Assembly (NCBI RefSeq): GCF_036010485.1
Contig: NZ_CP108568.1
Coordinates: forward strand, 4,843,001 to 4,907,000
Direction: 5' to 3'
DNA: 64,000 nt
Source of the DNA: Streptomyces sp. NBC_01198
Lineage (GTDB): Bacteria > Actinomycetota > Actinomycetes > Streptomycetales > Streptomycetaceae
Shown: in pieces, positions 1 through 8,888 of the stretch
How the letters are laid out: the number at the start of each line of letters is the position of its first letter
Position numbering within the stretch: position 1 is the first letter of the stretch
Position numbers and translations under genes: made by a program
The notes under the pieces: generated by a model
Databases searched by the model: none
Seen by the model: only the letters and a program-made list of their open reading frames with translations
What the model was told of the DNA's origin: nothing

Positions 1-1008
1 CAAGAGGTGAAGGACGCGGTGAGCCTGCGGGCCACCATCATGATCCTCGGGGTGCTGATCCTCGAACTGGCCTTCGTCGTCTCCTACATCGGCGCCTTCC
101 ACTCGCCGAAGCCCAGCCGGATCGCGCTGGTCGTGGTGGCTCCCGCGCAGGCGCAGTCCGCGCTGGTCGGGAAGCTGAACGCGCTGCCCGGCCGGCCGCT
201 GTCCGTCAGGCCGGCCGGGAGCGTGGGGCAGGCACGGGCGATGGTGCTCGACCGCCGTGTCGAGGCCGCACTCGTGGTCGCGCCCGCCGGCGGTGCCGAC
301 CGGCTGCTGGTGGCGTCGGCCGCGGGACCGGCGGGGGTGCAGTCGCTGCAGCTGGTCTTCCAGAAGGTGGAGGGCCCGGGCCGGCTGGTGATCACCGACC
401 TGCGGCCGCCGACTTCGGCGGACGGGCGCGGGCTGAGCAGCTTCTATCTCGTTGTCGGCCTGATCATCGGCGGCTACCTGGCGTCCGCCGCCCTCGCGAT
501 GTCGTTCGGGGCGCGGCCGGCCAACCTGCACCGGACGCTGATCCGGCTGGCCGCGCTCGCCGTGCTGTCGGTGCTGTCCGGGCTCGGCGGGGCCGTCATC
601 GCCGACCTGGTCTTCGACGCGCTGCCGAACCACTTCGCGCCGCTGTGGTGGATCGGGGTGCTGATCACCTTCGCCGCGGCCGCGGCCGGGATGGCCTTCC
701 AGGTGCTGCTGGGGCCGCTCGGTATCGCCGTGTCCGTACTGATCTTCGTGGTGCTGGGCAATCCCAGCGCCGGCGGCGTCTTCCCCGCGTCGCTGCTGCC
801 GCCGTTCTGGCGGGACATCGGCCCGGCGCTGCCCAGCGGCGCCGGGGTGACGCTGGTGCGCAACTACGTCTACTTCGGCGGCCACGACACCTTCACCGCC
901 TGGTGGGTGCTGTGCGCCTGGGCGGTGGGCGGTGTGCTGCTGAGCTGTGTGGCGTCCCTGCTCCGCCAGGTGCGATTCGGCCTCCCCGGCCGGCGCCGTA
1001 CGGCCTGA
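1..1008 (+). CDS. Membrane protein, YhgE/Pip or DUF3533-like ABC-2 type permease (5' end outside window)
   Basis: The reading frame is open to base 1. The GTG at 7 has no spaced ribosome binding site, so the true start probably lies upstream. The visible 335 codons give one N-terminal membrane helix, a roughly 110-residue extracytoplasmic segment, and about five hydrophobic helices. A motif near the C-terminus (NPSAGG, then a proline-rich stretch with LPPFW and ALPSGAG) is typical of the YhgE/Pip and DUF3533 membrane proteins, which belong to the ABC-2 permease clan. These proteins are thought to export substrates or act as phage-infection-type receptors, and the substrate here is unknown. 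It converges on the mreB-like gene. Confidence 0.7.
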   Translation, partial: QEVKDAVSLRATIMILGVLILELAFVVSYIGAFHSPKPSRIALVVVAPAQAQSALVGKLNALPGRPLSVRPAGSVGQARAMVLDRRVEAALVVAPAGGADRLLVASAAGPAGVQSLQLVFQKVEGPGRLVITDLRPPTSADGRGLSSFYLVVGLIIGGYLASAALAMSFGARPANLHRTLIRLAALAVLSVLSGLGGAVIADLVFDALPNHFAPLWWIGVLITFAAAAAGMAFQVLLGPLGIAVSVLIFVVLGNPSAGGVFPASLLPPFWRDIGPALPSGAGVTLVRNYVYFGGHDTFTAWWVLCAWAVGGVLLSCVASLLRQVRFGLPGRRRTA

Positions 1009-1080
1009 CGCCCCCGGGCCCGCCCGTACCGCCCACCGGTGGAACCCCGCCCCGGGGCGCGGCGGGAGCTGACACGCCGA

Positions 1081-1111
1081 GGGCGGCCCGGGCGCGTCAC
1101 CCGGGCCGCCC
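1081..1111. terminator. Bidirectional hairpin between convergent genes
   Basis: The arms GGGCGGCCCGG (1081-1091) and CCGGGCCGCCC (1101-1111) are perfect complements around a 9-nt loop. They sit between the stop of the membrane protein (1008) and the stop of the mreB-like gene (1125). There is no U-tract, as is usual for streptomycete terminators. Confidence 0.65.
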
Positions 1112-1124
1112 TCGTGAGGGTGGT

Positions 1125-2171
1125 TCAGACGGTCAGGGGATCGAGCAGGAGGGGGCGGACGCGGCCCTCGATCATGGCGCCGAGGCCCTGGACGGCGACC
1201 ACGTCGGGGCGGTCGGCGACGTGCACGGGCATGCCGGTGGCCTCGCGGAGCATCAGGTCGAGGCCCGGCATCAGCGCGCTGCCGCCGGCCAGCATGATGC
1301 CGCGGTCGCCGAGGTCGGCGACCAGGTCGGGCGGGCACTGCCGGAGGACCCCGGTGATGGCGTCGAGGACCGCGGTCAGCGGGGTGCGCATCGCGTGCCT
1401 GACGCCCTCGGTCTCGACCAGCACCGAGCGGGCCATGCCGCTGATGACGTCCCGCCCGTGCACCTCGGTGGTGGGGGTGCCGCCGGTCGCGGGGGCGCCG
1501 AGCATCTGGTGCAGCGGGCGCACCGACTGGCTCGGCAGCATCAGCTCGTGCGCGTTGCGCAGGTGCTGGACGACCGCCCGGTCGATCGCGTCGCCGCCGA
1601 CCGGCACGGTCTCCGCCGACACGATCGAGCCGAGCGAGAGGACCGCGACCTGGGTGGTGCCCGCGCCGCACACCACGATCATGGTGGCCTCGGGGTGCTC
1701 CACCGGCAGCCCGCAGCCCACCGCCGCGGCGATCAGCGTGTCCACCAGCTCGACCCGGCGCGCGCCGAGCCCGTACAGCGTCTCGACCGCCGCCCTGCGG
1801 GCGATCGGCTCGCTGCCGTGCGGGGTGCACACCGCCGCCCGCATCATCGGCACCCGGAGCCTGCGGCGGCCGAGCTTGTCGCCGAGGATGTGCCGCAGCA
1901 TCCGCTGGGCCATCGCGATGTCCACCACCGCGCCACCCGCGACCGGACGGACGACCCTGATGTGCTCGGGGGTGCGGCCGGCCATCTGCTCGGCCTGCGC
2001 GCCGACCGCGATGAGCGCGCCGGTGCGGATGTCGACCGCGGCCACGCTGGGCTCGTCCGCGACCACCCCACTGCCGCGCAGGTAGACCCGGGTGCGTGCG
2101 GCGCCCAGGTCGACCGCGACCGTGCAGCGGCGCAACTGGTCGAGCGTGGGGTTGGAGGGGAAGCCGATCAC
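1125..2171 (-). CDS. MreB/Mbl-like bacterial actin homologue
   Basis: The product is 348 aa with actin-fold features: a phosphate-1 motif VAVDLGAARTRVYL near the N-terminus, an AVCTPHGSEP stretch, GAGTTQVAVLSLG (phosphate-2) and a GGSALMPGLD adenosine motif near the C-terminus. Streptomycetes carry MreB, Mbl and a shorter third MreB-like protein. This gene has no mreC, mreD, pbp2 or sfr neighbours, so it best fits a stand-alone paralogue with a role in wall or spore-envelope synthesis. The GTG start at 2171 overlaps the TGA of the upstream membrane gene as GTGA, implying translational coupling. Longer in-frame extensions have no family similarity. Confidence 0.85.
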   Translation of the reverse strand: MIGFPSNPTLDQLRRCTVAVDLGAARTRVYLRGSGVVADEPSVAAVDIRTGALIAVGAQAEQMAGRTPEHIRVVRPVAGGAVVDIAMAQRMLRHILGDKLGRRRLRVPMMRAAVCTPHGSEPIARRAAVETLYGLGARRVELVDTLIAAAVGCGLPVEHPEATMIVVCGAGTTQVAVLSLGSIVSAETVPVGGDAIDRAVVQHLRNAHELMLPSQSVRPLHQMLGAPATGGTPTTEVHGRDVISGMARSVLVETEGVRHAMRTPLTAVLDAITGVLRQCPPDLVADLGDRGIMLAGGSALMPGLDLMLREATGMPVHVADRPDVVAVQGLGAMIEGRVRPLLLDPLTV

Positions 2172-2635
2172 CGCATGCCTCCCTGCTGGTGGCTCCGGTG
2201 CGGGTGGTAGCTGGCCAGCGACCAGATCACGAACAGGTCGATCGCGATCATGATCACCGACCAGACGGGCTGGTAGGGCAGGAAGATGAAGTTCGCGATG
2301 ATCTGGATCGAGGCGATGCCGATGCCCGCGAACCTGGCCAGCGGCACGCCCAGCAGCAGGCCCATGCCGATGAATGCCGCGATGACGCCCAGCACCAGGT
2401 GGATCCAGCCCCACGCCGTCACGTTGAAGTTGTAGGCGGAGCCGCCCCGGGTGATGACGTAGACGGAGTCCTTGGCGATGCCGACGATGCCTTCGAGGAC
2501 CGCCAGGACGCCGCCGACCAGGAGCAGGATCGCCGCGAAGACCGTGCCGCTCGCCGCCCAGGCCTCGCGGTCGGCGTCGTGCCCGGAGTGTCCGGGTCCG
2601 GTGGGCGGTTGCGCGGAGGGGGTGGATCGGCTCAT
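2168..2635 (-). CDS. Small four-helix membrane protein (DUF7144-like)
   Basis: The product is 155 aa. A polar Ser/Pro/His-rich N-terminus of about 30 residues is followed by four hydrophobic helices. The motifs GWIHLVLG and FIFLPYQPVWS resemble the DUF7144 actinobacterial membrane family. The ATG at 2635 is preceded by GGGAG at good spacing; the longer in-frame opening to 2764 lacks a ribosome binding site. It is translationally coupled to the downstream MreB-like gene. Function is unknown. Confidence 0.75.
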   Translation of the reverse strand: MSRSTPSAQPPTGPGHSGHDADREAWAASGTVFAAILLLVGGVLAVLEGIVGIAKDSVYVITRGGSAYNFNVTAWGWIHLVLGVIAAFIGMGLLLGVPLARFAGIGIASIQIIANFIFLPYQPVWSVIMIAIDLFVIWSLASYHPHRSHQQGGMR

Positions 2636-2862
2636 TGCGGCTCCCGAGTCTGCAGCAGACGGCGGGAACGGAACGAACCCGTACAAAACCCGCCTTGACG
2701 ACAACATGATCTGACGATCAGTCGGATAATGCGAGCAGGACTGGGCCGTACGGGAGTGCGCCATGCGAGGGTTTCGCGCCGCCGGTGCTGCGCCATGCGG
2801 GGGTCCCGCGCCGCCGCCGTCGGGCGGAGCCGCGCGGGCGGCGGGCGCGGGAAGGGGCGGGA

Positions 2863-3078
2863 CTACTCCCCGGACTCCAGGCGGAAGCCGACCTTGAGGC
2901 CCACCTGGTAGTGCTCGATCTCGCCGTCCACGATGTGCCCGCGCACCTGCGTCACCTCGAACCAGTCGAGTTCGCGCAGGGTCTGTGCGGCACGGCGGAT
3001 GCCGTTGCGTACGGCGTCGTCCACGCCCTCCTTGGAGGTGCCGACGATCTCCGTCACCCGGTAGGTGTGCTCGGCCAT
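2863..3078 (-). CDS. Dodecin family flavin-binding protein
   Basis: The product is 71 aa, the usual dodecin length, beginning MAEHTYRVTEIVGTSKEGVDDAV. Dodecins assemble as 12-mers that store or buffer flavins. The conserved GTS..G.DDA helix, the ELDWFEV strand with its flavin-stacking Trp, and the C-terminal HYQVGLKVGFRLE strand are all present. It stands alone and may share a transcript with the pseudokinase gene that ends close by. Confidence 0.9.
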   Translation of the reverse strand: MAEHTYRVTEIVGTSKEGVDDAVRNGIRRAAQTLRELDWFEVTQVRGHIVDGEIEHYQVGLKVGFRLESGE

Positions 3079-3203
3079 GGCGGACTGCCCTTCACTGGGG
3101 GTCGGGTTGCGTCTCCCACGGTGCCGCAGAGCGGGCCGGAACGCACGCGGACCGACCGCACGAGCCGCTGCGGCCGCCGGGCCGCACTCGGCCGTTGTGG
3201 CCG

Positions 3204-4880
3204 TCACCGCCGCCGGTAGCAGACGGTGTACGCCAGCTTGGGGTAGTAGTCCGGCTTCCAGGTCGCCCAGGCGTCCGTGCCGCAGAACTTGGCGTTGTTG
3301 TAGGTGGGCGTGCGGCCGGTCACCACCACGTTGGCGGAGCCGCACGACGAGGCGTGCAGCGACGGGCGGGTGGTCGTGCCGGTGAAGCGCATGCACTCGT
3401 GCTGGGTGGCGTGGCCGGCGTCGTCCGGGTAGTTCATCGTCAGGCAGAGCGTGACGTCGAGGTCGGACCGGCCGCCCACGGTGAAGTGCTCCACCCAGTC
3501 GTTGTCCCGCAGGCTGTTGCAGCGGCTGCCGTCCGTCGTCCCGGTGTAGCGCTTCTGCACGGTGAAGGCGCCGTTCTGGCAGTCGATCCCGTTCCACGCG
3601 CTGTCCGCGCTGGTGCCCCACACGCAGTCGCCGGGGACGGCGTGGTAGGCGCTGCCGTGGTCGTACAGGTAGCTGAGGCACAGCACGAGGTTCTGAGCCG
3701 GGTAGGGCACGTTCCAGGAGTCCTCTGGGACGTTCGCGCAGCCGCCGGTGTCGGTGGTGCCGTGCAGCACGTCGACCACCTTGAACGTCCGCGGCGCGCA
3801 GCCGGTCGGCCGGAGGCCGGCGGTCTGCGGGGCCCCGGTGTCGTCGAAGCAGTCGCCGGTCGCCGCGGTGCCGATCGGGTCCTGCGTGGCCGAGGGGGAG
3901 TCGGACGGGTCCTGCGAGCCGTCCGGCTGGTCGCCGCCGTCGCCGCCGTCGCCGCCGTCGCCGTCGTCGGTGGGCAGGGTGCCCGGCAGTCCCGGGATAC
4001 CCGACACCGCCACGCCGGGCGGCTGCGCCCCGAAGGAGTCGTGCGAGCCGCCCGCGGACAGCACGAGGACGGCGATCACCGCGAGCCCCACCGCGGTGGC
4101 CACCACCGACGCCGGGACGTCCCGCCACCACGGCCGCGGGCGTACCGGGGGCAGCAGCACGGCGCCGGGCACCGCGGTGGCGTTCAGCCGGCCGACCAGG
4201 TCGGCCAGGGTGGGCCGGGCGGTCGGCGACGCGGCGAGGCAGTCGGATATCAGCTGCGCCAGGACGGGTTCGGCGACCACCGGCGGGCCCGGCTGCCAGC
4301 CCGCCGGGGCGGCGGTCGGCGGGCGGCCGGTGGCGGCGAAGTGCAGCACCGCGCCCAGGGTCCACACGGCGTCCGGGTCCGACCGCCCTGCGTCGCCGTG
4401 CGCCAGGCGGGTGATCCCGAAGGGGGAGAGCCGCGGGCCGTCCGGCGTCATGACCACGGCGGACGGTTCAAGGCCGACGAGGGCGGCTCCCGCCTCCCGC
4501 ACCCCGACCAGGGCGCCGGTCAGCGCCACCGCCAGCTCACGTATCCGGTACGGCGGCAGCGGCCCGCCGCCGGTGACGGCCGAGGCCAGCGTCGGCACGT
4601 CGGGCCCCGCGGTGACCAGCCAGGGCGTCGGGCTCTCGGTGTCCGCGTCGACCGGCAGCACGAACGGCCCGGCGACGCGGCGGGTGACGCCGACGTCGGC
4701 GCGGAAACGGTCCCGGAAGCCGGGGTCGGCCGCCAGGTGCGGATACGGCACCGTGACGGTGACCAGCGGTCCGGCCGGATGCCGGCCCGCGTAGGCCTGC
4801 CCCAGCTCACCCGCGTCGAGCCTGCCCACCAGTGCGTACGGGCCGACCTGTGCCGGGTCGTCCGCCCTCAGCGCTTCCAT
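3204..4880 (-). CDS. Membrane-anchored Ser/Thr pseudokinase with Cys-rich extracellular domain
   Basis: The product is 558 aa. Residues 12-235 follow a PknB-type kinase fold, but every catalytic landmark is altered. The Gly-rich loop reads LDAGELGQAY, there is no VAIK lysine (TVTVP instead), the HRDLKPSN position reads LVGLEPSA (137 region), and DFG reads PFG (153 region). A membrane helix lies at about 256-277. An Asp/Gly-rich linker (about 300-335) and an extracellular domain with about 12 cysteines (CFDDT, GGCAN, VLCLS and so on) follow. This architecture suggests a signalling scaffold or sensor rather than an enzyme. The ATG at 4880 (MEALRADDP) is chosen because the kinase fold begins at once. 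Confidence 0.75.
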   Translation of the reverse strand: MEALRADDPAQVGPYALVGRLDAGELGQAYAGRHPAGPLVTVTVPYPHLAADPGFRDRFRADVGVTRRVAGPFVLPVDADTESPTPWLVTAGPDVPTLASAVTGGGPLPPYRIRELAVALTGALVGVREAGAALVGLEPSAVVMTPDGPRLSPFGITRLAHGDAGRSDPDAVWTLGAVLHFAATGRPPTAAPAGWQPGPPVVAEPVLAQLISDCLAASPTARPTLADLVGRLNATAVPGAVLLPPVRPRPWWRDVPASVVATAVGLAVIAVLVLSAGGSHDSFGAQPPGVAVSGIPGLPGTLPTDDGDGGDGGDGGDQPDGSQDPSDSPSATQDPIGTAATGDCFDDTGAPQTAGLRPTGCAPRTFKVVDVLHGTTDTGGCANVPEDSWNVPYPAQNLVLCLSYLYDHGSAYHAVPGDCVWGTSADSAWNGIDCQNGAFTVQKRYTGTTDGSRCNSLRDNDWVEHFTVGGRSDLDVTLCLTMNYPDDAGHATQHECMRFTGTTTRPSLHASSCGSANVVVTGRTPTYNNAKFCGTDAWATWKPDYYPKLAYTVCYRRR

Positions 4881-5030
4881 CTCCCGCAACCCCCGTGTCC
4901 CGCGCCCAGCCGCCTGACGGCGGGTCAGCGCACCGCGGTGGCCACTCTGGCACTCCGCCACCCCGCCGCGCCACCGCCCCTGCGGGGCTGCCCACCACCC
5001 GCCGGCAGTGTGGCGACGGACGGCCACCAC

Positions 5031-5134
5031 CCCAGGGGCGCGGGGAACGGCGCGACCAGCCCCCACCGGGGGCGCGGGTCGTCACCGGCCCGGAGGGGCT
5101 GTTCGGTTCGTGCCGGACCACCGGCCGGTGGGTG
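5031..5134. repeat. Dispersed intergenic palindromic repeat, type II copy
   Basis: The core GGGGCGCGGGGAACGGCGCG is followed by CCAGCCCCCACCGGGGGCGCG, a GGGTCGTCACC segment and ACCACCGGCCGGTGG. The same order of blocks is found at 47815-47947 and, inverted, at 52740-52853. It fills most of the 281-bp gap between the pseudokinase start and the end of the glutamate decarboxylase gene, which otherwise holds nothing I recognise. Confidence 0.7.
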
Positions 5135-5161
5135 GTTGCGCGTGACCCCCCGTGGAGCGGG

Positions 5162-6562
5162 TCAGTGGTGGAAGGCCGTCGCCACGGACTCGGGGCGGTT
5201 CAGCGGGTGCGGCTGGCGGCGCAGTTCGGGGAGGAGGGTGGCCAGATCGCCCATCAGGAGATCCGCCAGGTCCTGGGAGAAGCCGTTGCGGCACACCACG
5301 CGCAGCACCGCGAGATCCTGGCGGTCGGCAGGGAAGGTGTAGGCGGGCACCAGCCAGCCGCGCTCCCGGAGCCGGCGGGAGACGTCGAAGACGTCGAAGG
5401 AGGTGACGTCGGGCGCGGTGGTGACCGCGAAGACCGGCAGCTCCTCCCCCCGGGTGATCAGCCGGAACTCGTCCATCTCGGCGAAGCGCCCGGACAGCGA
5501 CGTCGCAACGTCCCTGCTGCTCTGCTGGACCGCCCGGTAGCCGTCCTTGCCGAGCCGCAGGAAGGAGTAATACTGCGCCACCACCTGCGCACCCGGGCGG
5601 GAGAAGTTCAGCGCGAAGGTCGGCATGTCGCCGCCGAGGTAGTTCACCCGGAAGACCAGCTCGTCGGGCAGCGCGTCGGCGTCGCGCCACAGCGCCCAGC
5701 CCACGCCGGGGTAGACCAGCCCGTACTTGTGGCCGGACGTGTTGATCGAGGCGACCCGCGGCAGCCGGAAGTCCCAGATCAGGTCGCGGTCGAGGAAGGG
5801 CGCGATCATCCCGCCGGAGGCCGCGTCCACGTGCACCGGGATATGCGTACCGGTGCGCTCCTCGTAGGAGTCCAGGGCCGCGCAGATCTCCGCGACCGGC
5901 TCGTAGGACCCGTCGAAGGTCGAGCCGAGGATCGCGACGACCCCGATCGTGTTCTCGTCGCACAGCGCCAGCGCCGCCTCCGCGTCCAGGTGCAGCCGGT
6001 CGCCGCGCATCGGCGCCAGCCGGGCCTCGACCTCCCAGAAGGCGCAGAACTTCTCCCAGCACACCTGCACGTTCGCGCCCATCACCAGGTTGGGCCTGGC
6101 GGTCGCCGGGTAGCCCTTGGTGCGCTTCATCCAGCGCCGCTTGAGCGCCATGCCGGCGAGCATGCACGCCTCGGAGGACCCGGTGGTCGAGCAGCCGATG
6201 ACCGCGCCGGGGTCGGGCGCGTTCCACAGGTCGGCGAGGATCGACACGCACCGCCGCTCCAGCTCGGCCGTGCGCGGGTACTCGTCCTTGTCGATCATGT
6301 TCTTGTCGCGGCACTCCTCCATCAGGACGTCGGCCTGCGGCTCCATCCAGGTGGTGACGAAGGTCGCCAGGTTCAGCCGCGAGTTGCCGTCAAGCATCAG
6401 CTCGTCGTGCACCAGCTGGTAGGCGGCGTGCGGTGTCATCGGCCCGTCCGGCAGATGGTGCTTGGGCGGCGCGGTGTTCATGCCGCCGACCGGGTCGGCC
6501 TCGCCGAAGAACGGGTTGACCGACATCACCCGCGGACTGCCTGAGCCTTTGTGCAGTGACAT
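5162..6562 (-). CDS. gadB: Glutamate decarboxylase (PLP-dependent)
   Basis: The product is 466 aa, the normal bacterial GAD length. It converts glutamate to GABA and CO2, consuming a cytoplasmic proton. The group II decarboxylase hallmarks are present: GCSTTGSSEACMLAGMALKRRW (about 123-143), the HVDAASGG substrate/PLP strand (about 244-251), and the Schiff-base lysine in SINTSGHKYG (Lys279). The ATG at 6562 gives MSLHKGSG, similar to other GADs. A GTG nine bases upstream is also in frame, and neither has a clear ribosome binding site. No GABA antiporter lies next to it, so a role in metabolism or acid tolerance cannot be decided from context. Confidence 0.93.
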   Translation of the reverse strand: MSLHKGSGSPRVMSVNPFFGEADPVGGMNTAPPKHHLPDGPMTPHAAYQLVHDELMLDGNSRLNLATFVTTWMEPQADVLMEECRDKNMIDKDEYPRTAELERRCVSILADLWNAPDPGAVIGCSTTGSSEACMLAGMALKRRWMKRTKGYPATARPNLVMGANVQVCWEKFCAFWEVEARLAPMRGDRLHLDAEAALALCDENTIGVVAILGSTFDGSYEPVAEICAALDSYEERTGTHIPVHVDAASGGMIAPFLDRDLIWDFRLPRVASINTSGHKYGLVYPGVGWALWRDADALPDELVFRVNYLGGDMPTFALNFSRPGAQVVAQYYSFLRLGKDGYRAVQQSSRDVATSLSGRFAEMDEFRLITRGEELPVFAVTTAPDVTSFDVFDVSRRLRERGWLVPAYTFPADRQDLAVLRVVCRNGFSQDLADLLMGDLATLLPELRRQPHPLNRPESVATAFHH

Positions 6563-6647
6563 GCCGGTCACGATACGTGCGCCGCCACCGCTTCGCCGGG
6601 TGCCGGGCTGACCTTTCTTCGCCCGGCCCCGTGGGCGGCCCGGCCGG

Positions 6648-8888
6648 TCAGTCCAGCGGGCCGCCCACCAGGGTCCGCAGGTCCGCCGCGTTGGCCTGGG
6701 TGACCTTCCACAGCTCCTGCTGGCGGCCGTGCACGTCGGCGACCGCCGCCTCGTGGTCGTCGAGCACCGCGAACGCCTTCTCGGTGAGCAGCGCCCCGAG
6801 CCGCCGGTCGTGGACCGACACGCCCCACTCGGGCCGGTCGATGTCGGCCAGGAAGTACGCCATCTTCGGGTGCGAGATGAGGCTGACGATCGGGGTGCCG
6901 CAGCCGAACGGGATCATGCTCGCGTGCCCGCGCATCCCGATCACCAGCTTGGTGCGGGCGTAGACGTCCAGGATCCGCGGGTTGTCGAAGTCGTACATCG
7001 GGACCACCGGCAGCGAGATGCCGTGCTCGCGGCGCAGGTCGAAGACGACCCGCTCGTCCTCCTGGGCGTGCGCCACGCACCTGACCTCGGCCCGGTCGCC
7101 GATCCTGCGCACCGCGGCGGCGAGTTCGGCGAGGAAGTGGCCGTAGTCGTGGCCGAAGCGCAGCCCGGCGCGGTCGTAGGCGGCGTTGAACAGGACGGTG
7201 TCCTCGCGGGACGCCGGGTCGCTCCAGCCGCCGACGAGCTGCCGGGTCACGGTGGTGGGGCACGGCTGGAAGCGCACCCGGTCGTGCAGGTGCGCGGGCA
7301 GCAGCGCCCGCACCTTCTCGATCGACCCGTGGTTGCGCAGCCCGAAGAAGGCGGACTTCTCCACCAGGGTGCGCAGCGCCGTCGCGAACCGCCGCTGCCG
7401 GTAGGACTGGCCGTCGAAGGCGTTGAAGCCGACCGCGTAGACGATCACCGGCACCTCGACCCGGCGCAGCACGTCGTCGCTGACGTTCCACTGCCAGGCG
7501 CTGTTGCCGTTGGGCGCGGTGTCGGGGATGAACAGCCCGCCGCCGCCGACGACCAGCGCCCGGCGCGAGTTCGCCTCGGCGAGCGCCGCCTCGCCGAAGA
7601 GCCGGTGGGCGTGGACGGAGTGCCAGCGGCGCGGGCCGGTCTCGGACCCGAACGCCAGCCGTACGGACTCCGGCAGCAGCTTGTCCCCGGCGTTGCCCTG
7701 GTGCGGCATGTAGAAGGCGACATGGGCGAGCTGCTTGCGCGGCGCACCTTCCTTGTCGGCCTTCGCCTTGGACTTCGCGCCGCCTGCCCGGGTCGCGGCG
7801 GCGGGCGCGGTCATCACCCGTACGTTGTTGCTCGGCGCGTGGCCGGGGTCCGCGTCCAGGCCGGCCAGCGCGTACTGCTGCGCCTTCTCGTCGTCGCCCA
7901 GCACCCACTCGATCTGCGCCAGCCGGGCGAAGGCCGCAGCCGCGTGCTCGGGCACCGCGGTCGCGACCCGCAGGTGGGTGCGGGCCTCGGCGTAGCGGGA
8001 CACGCTCATCAGCGCGTGCCCGTAGACCTCGTGCGGCCAGGCCGCGTCCAGCGGCAGCCGGACGGAGGCCATCAGGTCGACGGCCTCCTGGTAGCGCCCC
8101 GCGGCGATGTGCGCCGCCGCGACCCGGCGTGCGGTCGTCGCGTCGCCGGTGCGCGTGACGTGCGGGGTGCCGAAGTGCACCAGCAGGTCAGGGTGGGTGA
8201 CGCCCTTGGCCCGCAGATACGCGGCCGCCATGTCCGCCGCAGGGACGTCCTCCGGGGCGCAGGCCGGGGCGAAGGGGGCGCCGTCCAGCTCGGCCAGCTC
8301 CGTACCGAGTACGGCCCGCAGCAGGGCGAGCGCGGGCGCGTCGGGGTGCGGTCCGGGGGTGGCGGCGGGCCCGGCCGCGGCCAGGCGGGCGCGGAAGGCA
8401 TCGGTCAGCAGGTCGCGCTGGACGACCAGCGCGCCGGGGGCGGGCGTGGCCGCCGCGCCCGTACGCAGCGTCAGCAGCTCGCCGAGCGGGCCGGTCACCA
8501 CGGTGTCGGCGCAGAAGGCGACGACGGTGTCGTAGCCGCGGACGCCGAGGACGGCCAGCAGCGGGTGGCCGTCCAGGCCGCCCGGTTCGGCCGGTTCGCC
8601 CGGTTCGCCCGGGCGCAGGTCGGCGCGGGGGTGCAGGGCGCGGATGCGGTCGGCCGCGGCGGCGGGCAGGGCCGCGTCGTGCAGCACGACGAAGTCCTCG
8701 CACACCCCGGGGTTGGTCAGCGCCAGGCTGCGCAGCAGCGCGAGGAAGCCGGGCAGCCGCCGCTCGTCGACGTACGCGGCGAAGGCGAGCCGCCGCTTGC
8801 CGGTCAGCGCGGCGGCGGAATGGACCTCGGATGAGGGGTCGGCGGCGGAAGGGACGACGGGGTCGTGGGGGGCGGCGGCGGTGCTCAT
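6648..8888 (-). CDS. GT8-like glycosyltransferase - TPR - polysaccharide pyruvyl transferase fusion
   Basis: The product is 746 aa in three parts. Residues about 35-260 resemble a GT-A/GT8-like fold (AAYVDERRLPGFLALLRSL near its start), although the expected DxD reads CADTVV. Residues about 285-375 form helical TPR-like repeats (HIAAGRYQEAVDLM, ALMSVSRYAEARTHL). Residues 389-746 match polysaccharide pyruvyl transferases of the CsaB/WcaK type: MPHQGNAGDKLLPES, VVGGGGLFIPD, FFGLRNHGSIEKV, and the C-terminal GMRGHASMIPFGCGTPIVSLISHPK. It probably modifies a surface glycan. The ATG at 8888 overlaps the stop of the GT29 gene (ATGA), so the two are translationally coupled and likely act on one product. 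Confidence 0.8.
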   Translation of the reverse strand: MSTAAAPHDPVVPSAADPSSEVHSAAALTGKRRLAFAAYVDERRLPGFLALLRSLALTNPGVCEDFVVLHDAALPAAAADRIRALHPRADLRPGEPGEPAEPGGLDGHPLLAVLGVRGYDTVVAFCADTVVTGPLGELLTLRTGAAATPAPGALVVQRDLLTDAFRARLAAAGPAATPGPHPDAPALALLRAVLGTELAELDGAPFAPACAPEDVPAADMAAAYLRAKGVTHPDLLVHFGTPHVTRTGDATTARRVAAAHIAAGRYQEAVDLMASVRLPLDAAWPHEVYGHALMSVSRYAEARTHLRVATAVPEHAAAAFARLAQIEWVLGDDEKAQQYALAGLDADPGHAPSNNVRVMTAPAAATRAGGAKSKAKADKEGAPRKQLAHVAFYMPHQGNAGDKLLPESVRLAFGSETGPRRWHSVHAHRLFGEAALAEANSRRALVVGGGGLFIPDTAPNGNSAWQWNVSDDVLRRVEVPVIVYAVGFNAFDGQSYRQRRFATALRTLVEKSAFFGLRNHGSIEKVRALLPAHLHDRVRFQPCPTTVTRQLVGGWSDPASREDTVLFNAAYDRAGLRFGHDYGHFLAELAAAVRRIGDRAEVRCVAHAQEDERVVFDLRREHGISLPVVPMYDFDNPRILDVYARTKLVIGMRGHASMIPFGCGTPIVSLISHPKMAYFLADIDRPEWGVSVHDRRLGALLTEKAFAVLDDHEAAVADVHGRQQELWKVTQANAADLRTLVGGPLD

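Noticed and set aside
4881..5161. Insertion sequence remnant
   Set aside because: No transposase fragment and no target duplication visible; the block matches the dispersed palindromic repeat family.
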